Shown here piece after piece: positions 31,867 to 43,100 of a DNA stretch of 64,000 nt. Under the pieces are notes generated by a model, which did no database searches, was not told the origin of the DNA, and saw only the letters and a list, made by a program, of their open reading frames with translations. Positions within the stretch are counted from its first letter, which is position 1, and each line of letters starts with the position of its first letter. This stretch comes from Hermatobates lingyangjiaoensis (lineage: Eukaryota > Arthropoda > Insecta > Hemiptera > Hermatobatidae), in assembly GCA_026182355.1 (NCBI GenBank), contig JAPFBL010000561.1:62001-126000 (forward strand), written 5' to 3'. A program made the translations under genes and the position numbers.

Positions 31867-34076
31867 CTGAAAAACAATTACAACAGGGGTTTAACACCAT
31901 TATAAAATCTCATTCTGAGGTAAAAATGGATAAACCAACAAAAGTCTCCCCACAAATGAAGTTTTATTCAACGCGTTTCGAACACTTTGTGTTCATCATC
32001 AGGAAGACATTATAATACAAATTATATCTAATTAGTTACAAAAATTAGAGTGAAATAATAAAATTCAATTACGAGAATTCAAGACATACCCAAGGATGTG
32101 GTACTGACGGGTTGGTCCAGTGAACACAACTGGACAAACGGAAACAAATCCGTTGCGAAAGAGTGGGGATAGGCAATTTAAGAGATAAGGGACAAAGGGT
32201 TCAGGTATGCTTGAAAACCTTTAACTGAAATACAGAATGCCAGATCCACTAATTTAGAGGAAAGAAACTTTTTTTTTTTATAAATTTATTTTTTAATTTA
32301 TTCTTTGTGATTCTAGGAACAGTTTAAGAAATTTTGGACACCCTGGAATTTGATCATTAAGACATAGAGAGGCAGAAGGATTATTAATGACGGCCTTGTT
32401 TATTTGAAAAGCTTCCAAATTACAAATTTCTTTAAACTTTCTATTTGCATGTAGGATGGTAAGGTTCAAGTTTGGATCAAAGATGTGATTTTGTGTGACA
32501 AGGTGTTTCGCAAAATGTGAAAAAAATTCTTTATTATTCTTATTGTCATTTTTCCTTTGCAAGTATTCATTATAATGTTCCCCGGGTTCTTTTCTCAAAG
32601 GAGCGCACAGTCATGCCAATGTAAAAACATTGACAATTGTTACAGGACAACTTATATACTCCAACTCAATGAACTGGGATAAAAAAAACTCGATTTAGGG
32701 GTTAATGTGTAAATAATGTGTAAATACCACACAATTACGGATTGCACAACTAATGATTATAAAATCTATATATCTCAAAAAATATAAAAGATTTCACATA
32801 AAGATGTGAAATAACAATCAATGATCAAATGGGGAAAACAAGACTAAGGTCTTTCAATCGTAAAAAGCAGTCTTCATCAGAGTCAAAAAACCCAACGACT
32901 CTGACGTTAGGTTTCAACAATTTGTTGGGTTTTTGACTCTGATGAAGACCACTTGTTACGGTTGAAAGATCTTAGGTCTTTTTTACCATTTCATATTGTG
33001 GTTTGATCATTGATTGTTATTTCATGTGTATATGTGAAATCTTTACATATATATGAACTTAAAATAAACCGAATGTAACTGTCAATTCACTTCTTCTCCT
33101 GAGGATGACCACCATAACGGTCGAAAAATATAGACTCCATTGACTCCAATGGAGGGTCTCTAACCGTCTCTGAACCAGTGCGCTTGGTTTCCCTCTCTTA
33201 TCTCCCCTGAAGACTGTTCAAACCGAAATTCAGATACTGTAAGTGTGTGCTTTTAATTTCTCTATGTTTCTTTTCTACATTGAACTATATTTGTCGGTTT
33301 CGGATGGTATTTCCAACAAAAAAGTTTATACATATACATATATAAAAAGATTTCACATAAACACGTGAAATAACAATGATCAAACCACAATAAAAAATGG
33401 GAAAACAAGACTAAGATCTTTCAACCGTAACAAGCTGTCTTCGTCAGAATCAAAAACCCAACTGAAACACTAAATGGAGAAAACATTTGGTGAGGGGTTG
33501 AGAAGAGTGGGAGGGAAGAGTGTTATTTTAAAAGGGTAAAAGTGCAGGAAAGGACTAATGTCCAGAAAGGGATGTTTGGGGAAACAAAGGAGTACAGTAA
33601 GAAAGAGAAAAAAACTATCCGCTAGCTGTCAACCCTCTTAGAAGAGATTACTGCCCTCGTAACGAAAGTATCAAGTTTGAAGAGACCGTTACTAATGTTT
33701 ATAATATTTGATCTATTAAATTTAATTACAGACGATTCAATAATATTTCTTAACAACATTGATTTTTCATAAGTAATAAATTTAGCTCCTGTCCAATCAA
33801 TATAATGATTTTCATTTTTTATATGCAAGAATAAGGCACTACTTTTTTCCTGTCTACTTACGTTGTATTGGTGTTGTTTTACACTTGTCTTTAATGATTT
33901 ACCAGTTTGACAAATATACATTTTATGGCAATTTTTGCACGGAATTTTATAAATACCACCGGAGACCCTTGGTCTCCAACCGTCGCTTCACAAGTGCGCT
34001 TGGTGTCCCTTTCTCAACTCTCCTGATGACGGTTCAACCAAAATTAGAGACAGTAACTGTGTTTGTGATTCAAACG

Positions 34077-34111
<35 letters not shown>

Positions 34112-37100
34112 TTCACAAACGAAGAAAAGCAACACACAGAGAGTTCCTGCCATTGTGTTTCCGGCGTGCTTGGTCGCCCATTCTCTCTTTTCTCCTGAAG
34201 ACGGATCACCCGAAAATTTGAGCTTGTAAGTGTGTCTCTTTCTCTGTATGTTGCTTTTCTTCGTTTGTGAACTGATTTGCGTCCAGTTTGGATCGTTTTT
34301 TCGAATTTTAAGTGGATATATATATATTATATATAATATATATATATATATATATTCACTGATAAAACGAAATACGATCCAAACTGGACACAATACGAGT
34401 TCGAGATTAACAAAGAGCAACACACAAAGTAGGGAAACACACTTAAGAGTCAGGAAAATTGTTTTATCCTATTTTATTTTTCTAAATTCTTATTCTTAAC
34501 TAGTTTCCCATACCTACCCTTTTATTCAGTCTCTATCTTTTATTTACTAAAACAACCAATGCAAGTTTTTTGTATTGTATTTATTTTTATTTATTTATTT
34601 ATTTTTTCTTCTTTTCTCTATCATTATTTTTGTTTCTTATAGTTTGTTTTTATCTTATATTGTTTATAATTTTTCACCTATTTATAGTTTTACCCAACCA
34701 GTACTGCTTATCTGAGTTTCTGTTTATATCTTCTCCTAATTTTATACTTTAAGACCGGGTACGGTTGACAGCACTGGCGGTTGCCGGGTTGGTTACTTGC
34801 CGTTGCGCCTACAACGTGCTTGGTCTCCCATTCTCTTTTCTCCTGAAGACGGATTACCCGAAAATTTGAGTCTGTAAGTGTGTTTCCCTACTTTGTGTAT
34901 TGCTCTTTGTTAATCTCCAACTCGTATATATATATATATTATATATATATATATATCAGTTCACAAATGAAGAAAAGCAACACAAGAGAAAGAGACACAC
35001 TTACAAAGTCAAATTTTCGGATGATCCGTCTTCAGGAGAAAAGAGAATGGGCGACCAAGCACGCCGGAAACACAACGGCAGGAAACCGTTCCGGCAACCG
35101 ACCGTGCTGCCACGCGCGCCCGGTTCAGGAAGTAATGAAGTAGAGACGATCAGAAGAAAATTAATATTAAAATTAAGAAAAGCAGTTCTGGTTGATTGAA
35201 GGCAAAATAAACAATAGGAAGATAAATGAAGTATGAAAAGGAATACCGTGAAAAATACCTAAAAGCATACACACAGTTGGTAAGGCGAAGAGAAACAAAT
35301 GATAATACAAGGATAAGATCAATTAAAAATAAATGTAATAATATAAAATAAATAAATAATTAAAGCAATTTAAAAAATAGGAATAAAAATAAATAAAATA
35401 AAATAAAATAATAATAAAACATATATACATATTTATAATATATTTAAATAAATATATAAATAAATAAAATAAAGATAAAATATATTTATCGCTTTTTTAA
35501 ATAAAATAAATTCAAAACGAAGGAAACACACAGAAAGACACAGACATAACTCACATCGATATTTCGACCATCGTCGTCATCAGGAGGTGTGAAGAGCGAC
35601 TCAGTCGCCGCCCTGTCTTCCTGTGGGACTCTTCGCCCTTCACACCTCCTGATGACGATGATGGTCGAAATATCGATGTGAGTTATGTCCGTGTGTTTCC
35701 TTCGTTTTGAATTTATTTGATATATATATATATATATATAAAGATTTATCAGAGAATAAGTGGACCGTAAAGAGAATTATCGGGAGATATATGGATTACA
35801 AAAGAGTTACAATACTCACTTCAACTCCAATATCTGAAGTCGCTTGTAAAGAAGTTGGCTTTTCAAAAGGCTTGAGTGATGGAGGAACCTCACCTTCGTC
35901 TTCTGCAACAAAAACAAAAATAATGAATCTGTCTCATCAAACATCTTACACGCAAAGAGGTCAATCAACTTCTAATTCGGTATTTTAGTTCATATGAATA
36001 AATGAAATAAATGAGAAGAAACTGTTTTTGGTGAGTTTCAAGTTTAGAGTGAAGATGTTAAGACTCACCTGACTGCTGGTAAGCCTCCTCGTCTTCTTCT
36101 TCATCAGACTCCTGCTGATCTTCTTCAGACTCCTCTCTCTCTTCTTCCTCTTCTTCATCCATCAACAGCCTCTGTTCTTCTTCTATCACTCCTCCTACAC
36201 CTTGCCCCACTTTCATTTCCCCTCTTTCTAACATATCCAGGGTTTCCGGTCTTCTCATAGCTCTTCTGATAGCTGTTCTATCCTTTTTACTCCACTTCGC
36301 CACCTATAGATAAAACACAAGAAAAAAAAATGTCAAAAAGGAATATGGAGTTATAACTAGGTTGGGTTAAATTGCGGTGGCAATCCCACAAGGGAACACA
36401 CATAGGACAAAGATTGACCCATTGTGATATCACACAAACTGATTCTACATTAGTAGCAAGCAAGGTTGCCAAAATTGATACATTCGTACCAAACTTGGTG
36501 CATTTTGCTCTGGAATAAAGACTTTGCTATGTTTGATACTGTTTTGATTTGTAGTCATGTTTCTCGGCCTTTCGGCCCAATCCATGAACAAAGCAATTAC
36601 AGATCGATGCTTTTTTACGTGAGACCCTTTAGCCACATGAGAGGAGACACACCACATTCCTCAGAAGAGGGATGCGACCGAGCCCGTCCATGCGCCCAAG
36701 GTGGACCTCGCAGAGGCGGGTCCCACGACACCACATCATGCAAAAAAACAAAAAACAAAAAAAGAGGGATAGGAAAGGAAAGAAGAGAGGGAGAGAAAAA
36801 AAATTAACTCTTTAGTGTATGGACCTTTTTCTTTTACCTATCAAGTAAATGAAGGCCAAGAAGTGTTTTATACTATGTTTGATACTACTACCGCGTAAGA
36901 CAAAAAAACTTTCCACCCATCCAAATCTCCTTGTTCGGGAACTAAATCCTACTCTCAACCCTTCATAATCCCACGATCTTCAAAGTTTCCTACTTAAACT
37001 AAAAATGATGACCACATGACTCCAAAAGTATACAGTATCTCAGAGAATGCAAAGCCTGAAGACCAAACGACCACGAAGACGACATATTCCCTTACTGACT

Positions 37101-40100
37101 GACTCCCCCATTCTTGACAATGTTTACTGACCTAACAAAAACAGCAGGATAAGAATCTAGCAGTAGTGGTCCTCTGGTCCGGAACTGCTATTTACGACAT
37201 GCACTGTTGTGCATGGTAATATTCGTTGGTCGTTAGTACCGCTTAAACATAAATTATTTGGTGCCAATAAAGGAAGTATTTGATAGATATTAACACCTGA
37301 TGTATCATAATATATAAAGAAGAAGTTGTGACAATTTACAAAAGAAAAAAATTGCAATTTTTTTTTGAGAGGGCTTCATAGCTGACGAAGTCTGCTGATT
37401 CCTTGAGGGAATAATATTTTTATTTCACGCTAAATGGTTACGCGACAGAATAAATAGACAACATGTAATTGATACTTGTTAAAACAGACTTCAGCCTCAT
37501 ATAGAGTGGCTGCTGCCCAGCTAGACTTTTTGTTTATATTAATTTTTAGGTAGAAAACTTTAAAATTTAAACTTTCACATATAAATACATGATGTAATTT
37601 TTTTGAGGGTTGAGGTCTAATGATTTGAAACTAGTCCTTTTGCCGACGTTTCGACATATATTTATGTCATCTTCAGGGCTACAACATGATTGTTTTACAA
37701 TTAGCACTACTATTACTACTATTTGGTTATTTGTTACATTTTAATATATACAGTAACAGAGAGGAATTTATTGATAAATCAGTTATTTCGACTATGGATT
37801 TTTTTTTACATTGACATAAGGATATTGTTAATATTATTCTATTGCTTTTACAATTATTTCATAAGTATAGAGATCAATATTTGATTACATATAACGTATA
37901 AAATTTGATTTGATTATATAAAAGTATATATATACTTTTTCGTTGGAAATACGATCCGAAACGGACAAATATAGTCAATGTAGAAAAAAAACATAGAGAA
38001 ATTAAAACCACACACTTACAGTCTCTGGCTGGGTCTCCAACCGTCTCTGAACCAGTGCGCTTGGTTTCCCTCTCTTATCTCTCCTGAAGACGGTTCAAAC
38101 CGAAAATTAGAGACTGTAAGTGTATGCTTTTAATTGATCTATGTTTCTTTTTCTACATTAAACTATATATTATACATATATGAATTAAACACCACAATAA
38201 ACGATTATATATTAATTATATTTATTGTGGTGTTTAATTCATATATTATATCAAGAGTTATTGTTGATTATTAATTTATATATATATATATATATAAATA
38301 TTGATAAAAGTATCGACCGTGGAATAGAAACAAAACTAAAGTTTATCGGGACTCCGTCAGTTCTTCAGGTTCAAATTAAACTCTCATTGCCAACGTTTCG
38401 GTCTTTACTTAAAACCTTTTTCATAGGCAGAAATATAAATTTTGAAACAGAAAAACTAATTATTACATTACAAATTATTTTACAAAGAAAAATAGTCTGT
38501 GGATTTCAACAACAACTGTAGTTTGAATGAACACGTGACACTGAACTGTGTTACTTCTTCAGGTAACGATATTAGCTGATAAAATAACGATTTCACTTCC
38601 TAAGACAGTGTTTCCCAAAGTGGGCGGTGCTTTGATATCTAAGGGGGGGGGGGGGATGCAAAAAAGGAGCGGGGATTCTATTTCGATAAATTGAAAATAT
38701 TGATGTAATATAATTTCTAAATTTAAGTGAAAACACCACATGTAAACTTCTAGGAAACAGTTTCTTAAAATTATTTGTTTTGATAATTCATTTTTATATT
38801 AAAAGTATATTCTCACCTAAATTTCTTTTATCGTGTATTAATTAACTCTTTTGAATAAATATGCTGTGAAACAATACATCTATTGGATTCTAAATAAATA
38901 TTCGATTAGTAATTATTTTAATTTAATTATTAAAATGTTACTCATTTGGTTATTTAGTCTGGGAATCTGATTATTATTCAAGGGTGTTGAGTTATAGGTT
39001 TATGGACCCAAGGGGGGCGGTCACTCGAAAAAGTTTGGGAAACACTGTGCTAAGATAACTATATTAACCCATAAGATAACGATTTTACCTCCTAAGATAA
39101 CAATTGTACCACTAAGATAACTATCTTACTTCCTAAGATAACCTGTTTTAATTCACTTCCATGTACCTATGCCTTTCGGCATAACATTGAACCTTGTAAA
39201 TTAAAGATCTTACCTCCTAAATAAACGGTCTTCATCTTACGGTAACGATTATACCTTCTAAGATAACGATCTCACCTCCTAACATAACATGTTTTGATAT
39301 ATGCCATGCACTTGTGTCTTTCGGTCAAAACATAGAACCTCCTAAGATAAAGATCTTATGAATCAATCTTACCTCCTCGTCCATCTTCTCCACCTTGTTT
39401 GGATGCAAGGCCCAAAGACAACCTTTCCGAGAGCCTCCATGCGACGTCTTATCTATAAAGATCTTATGAATCAATCTTACCTCCTCGTCCATCTTCTCCA
39501 CCTTGTTTGGATGCAAGGCCCAAAGGCAACCTTTCCGAGAGCCTCCATGCGACGTCTTATCTATAAAGATCTTATGAATCAATCTTACCTCCTCGTCCAT
39601 CTTCTCCACCTTGTTTGGATGTAAGGCCCAAAGACAACCTTTCCGAGAGCCTCCATGCGACGTCTTATCTATAAAGATCTTATGAATCAATCTTACCTCC
39701 TCGTCCATCTTCTCCACCTTGTTTGGATGCAAGGCCCAAAGGCAACCTTTCCGAGAGCCTCCATGCGACATCTTATCTATAAAGATCTTATGAATCAATC
39801 TTACCTCCTCGTCCATCTTCTCCACCTTGTTTGGATGCAAGGCCCAAAGGCAACCTTTCCGAGAGCCTCCATGCGACGTCTTATCTATTAAAGATCTTAT
39901 GAAGATCAATCTTACCTCCATCGTCCATCTTCTCCACACTTGTTTGAGATGTAAGGCCAAAAACAAACCTTTCCGAGAGCCTCCATGCGATATTTATTCT
40001 ATTGAAGATCTTATGAATCAATCTTACCTCCTCGTCAAAGGCATCTTCTCCAACTTGAAATTTGGATGGCAAGGCCAAAGGCAACCTTTCCGAGAGCCTC

Positions 40101-43100
40101 CATGCGACTCTTATCTATTCAAAGATTTTGAATAATTGTGTCGCACGTGATCATTCATCCATCTAAAAAGTTCTGGATTGCAAGTAGCCAAAGGATCACT
40201 TCGAAAGCACATCCATCGTACGTATATATTTATCTCAAAGTTGTTAAAGTGATAACTGAAAAACGAGATATCTTCCAGCCATAGGTAGCTACTTGAAGTA
40301 GGGAAAGTGATCACTGAAAAAACAAAACAAATCATCGTAAACAGGGATATATTTATTCATAGTTGTGGAAGTGACAACTGAACAAACAATATCATCGCAA
40401 AAGGGGAATCTATTCATAGTAGTGAAAATTATACGTGGAAAAACCAAACAAACATCGTAAACAGGGATATATTTATTCATAGTTGTGAAAGTGGCAACTG
40501 AACAAACAATGTCATCGTAAAAAGGAGATCTATTCATAGTAGTGAAAGCGATCAGTGGAAAAGCAAAACAAATAATCGTAAACAGGGATATATTTATTCA
40601 TAGTTGTGAAAGTGGCAACTGAAAAAACAATATCGTAAAAAGTTACCTATGTGTAGTACGGTAAGTGATTACTAGAAAAATGACATCATCGTAATATGCC
40701 ATTTACTCGTAGTAGTAAAAGTGATCACTGAAAAAAACGATGACATAATTGTAAACAAAGATCCATTCATGTTTAGGCAGGTCATCTTTGAAAAAATCTT
40801 GTCACCGTCGCAATAGGCGTCTACTTATAATAATGAGAGTGATCACTATGAAAACTTAGAAAGTTATTTACTCGTAGTAGGCAAAGTCACAACTGAAAAA
40901 ATAATACCATCATCGTAAAAAGGGGATCTTCTCGTAGTAGTGAAATCTATTACTCGAAAAACAAAGATATCATCGTAAAGATGGATCTATTCGTAGTAGT
41001 CAAAGAGACAACTGAAAATACAATACCATCATCGTATAAAGGCATAACTCCTCGTAGTAGTGAGAAAAAAAACCATTAGTGCAAAAGGAGATATAATCGA
41101 AGTAGGGGAATACAAAAAAAAAAAATCGTATAAGGGGATCTACTCGTGGTAGGGAAAGCTATCACTGTCGAAAAAAATGACATAATCGTATAAGGGGATC
41201 TACTCGTGGTAGGGAAAGCTATCACTGTCGAAAAAAAATGACATAATCGTATAAGGGGATCTACTCGTCGTAGGGAAAGCTATCACTGTCGAAAAAAAAT
41301 GACATAATCGTATAAGGGGATCTACTCGTCGTAGGGAAAGCTATCACTGTCGAAAAAAAATGACATAATCGTATAAGGGGATCTACTCATCGTAGGGAAA
41401 GTGATCACTATGAAAACAAAATGGAATCATCATATAAGGGGATCTACTCGTCGCAGGGAAAGTGAACACTGTGGGAACAAATGACATCATCGTATAAGAG
41501 AATCTACTCGTCGTAGGGAAAGTGAACACTGTGGGAAAAAATGACATCATCGTATAAGGGGATCTACTCGTCGTAGGGAAAGTGAACACTGTGGGAAAAA
41601 AATGTCATCATCGTATAAGGGGGTCTACTCGAAGTGTGGAAAGTGTTCACTGGGAAAAAAATGTCATCATCGTATAAGGGGGTCTACTCGAAGTGTGGAA
41701 AGTGTTCACTGGAAAAAAAATGTCATCATCGTATAAGGGGGTCTACTCGAAGTGTGGAAAGTGTTCACTAAGAAGAAAAATGGCATCAACTCATAGTGGG
41801 GAAAGTGACAACTGGAAAAACCAATATCATCGTAAAAAGGTATTTACTCATAACAAGCAATTAATCGTAAAAAGTTATCTACTTTTTACCAAGTAAAAGA
41901 AAATTAGAGTACGTCTGTGTGGTGTAACACAGGGGGGGGGGGGGACTACAAGGGGGAGGCATTTTAAGGATGTAAAAATAGAGAAAAAAAAAGGTAACAA
42001 AAATTTTAAATTTTTTTGCAAAAATATTTTTTAAGTCGTAATCGTTCTTATATTTTATATGTGTAATACTGTTTTAAAAGGGATTTTTCAACTGGAATAT
42101 TTGCAAATTAAAAAAAAAAAAATTATTTCAAATTTTTCAAAACTATTTTTTTTTTTAAAGTGGTTGAAGTTTATTATATTTGCGTATCCAGTATATTTAA
42201 TAATATTTATTTATGATACGAATTAAATGTGTTTGTTTTTTAAAAAATCTTTGGTTTTCTGTAGTGATGACTGTATATTGTATATGTATATGAGTCTTGC
42301 AATGAGATGAAAGTCTGGGACTAATAACAGCAGTCTAAAATTAGATCCTTCATTGTAATTCCATGGAAAATACAGTAGTACCTCGAGATACGACTGCTTC
42401 TTCTTACGAATTATTCGAGATAAGACCAAAAATTTCGTGAAAATCCTGTTCTAAATACGACGTAATGTTCATCTTACGACGTAAAATCTGAGGTGCCGAG
42501 AAAAAATTTTCTCGAAACTTCTGGAACCTTCTGAGCCGTAAACAAACACGGCAAAATCTGCACGTCAAAATTAAGCACCAGACGTGACCTACACTACCGT
42601 ACGTTTACGTACACTAGCGGGAGACACCCGCATACCAAAATCTTGCACCTGAAAAAACCACCTACGTACCAAAATCATGCACCTGAAACTCTGTTTTTAC
42701 ATATTAATTCATTATTTATTCAATTCTTTTGTATTTGTATGGTTAAATGCTTGTTTTTTAGTGTACTTTTGTTAGTTTTATAACGTAAAATAGGAAATTA
42801 TATACGGGTTTTGGGCCGTGGAACCAATTAATTTTTTTCTATTAATTCTTATGGTAATTATATGTTCGTGATACGAATTTTTTAAGATACGACGGGGGTT
42901 CTGGAACCAATTAAATTCGTATCTCGAGGTACTACTGTAAATATTTTGAGGACTGTCTGGAATTTTGAAGTTTAATGATTATCAAGGGCCACCGGGGGGT
43001 GGGAAATCTTACGACCGCTACGAATGACTAAAAATAGTTGCTAGGACACTGGTATGTAGCAAGAAATATTGCGTTACTAACCACATAAAGTTATAGATGG

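Larger units (their letters stand above)
31899..32767 (-). mobile_element. Penelope-like element, 5'-truncated, with 12-bp target duplication
   Basis: ATTATAAAATCT at 31899-31910 and 32756-32767 flanks an 845-bp insert. On the minus strand it carries a GIY-YIG domain remnant, then about 250 bp, then an H2 hammerhead. Its right end, ACACAATTACGG, is shared with the foldback at 6746-7045. It lies in the last FoxN1/4 intron, 33 bp from the last exon. Confidence 0.85.
32783..33042. mobile_element. H1 hammerhead foldback
   Basis: Complete short form with diverged arms, (AT)-rich flanks. Confidence 0.7.
33080..33330. mobile_element. joined hammerhead arms of two families
   Basis: A CTGAGGA-type core at 33099 is directly followed by an H3a arm (33150-33320). 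Confidence 0.6.
33341..33975 (-). mobile_element. Penelope-like element 3' part with H1 hammerhead
   Basis: On the minus strand: GIY-YIG fragment, a 3' UTR containing GTACTCCTTTGTTTCCCC, then the H1 core and GATCA / CACGTG end. Broken at the 5' side (33961) by an H3 arm. Confidence 0.8.
34356..35110. mobile_element. H3b foldback with foreign centre, and adjoining H3b arm
   Basis: Left arm 34356-34445, right arm 34790-34930, T-rich unique insert between them (34450-34760). A further arm lies at 34955-35110. All are bounded by (TA)n. Confidence 0.65.
35505..35725. mobile_element. H4 hammerhead foldback
   Basis: Near-identical to 19690-19925. Its right end is at (TA)n, less than 100 bp from the FoxN1/4 exon donor at 35819. 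Confidence 0.75.

Noticed and set aside
34023..34043. H3a hammerhead core
   Set aside because: G12 is missing (AAAA); not counted as a ribozyme.
34570..34752. Hydrophobic [22 protein letters not shown]
   Set aside because: T-rich low-complexity insert between two foldback arms.
39358..39891. Plus-strand ORFs through the 108-bp array
   Set aside because: Antisense shadow of the FoxN1/4 wing units.
40111..40160. Peptide [11 protein letters not shown] resembling the forkhead recognition helix VRHNLSLNK
   Set aside because: The DNA aligns with the diverged eighth unit of the 108-bp wing array, and the real helix position is at 40235-40300, so the likeness is a coincidence.
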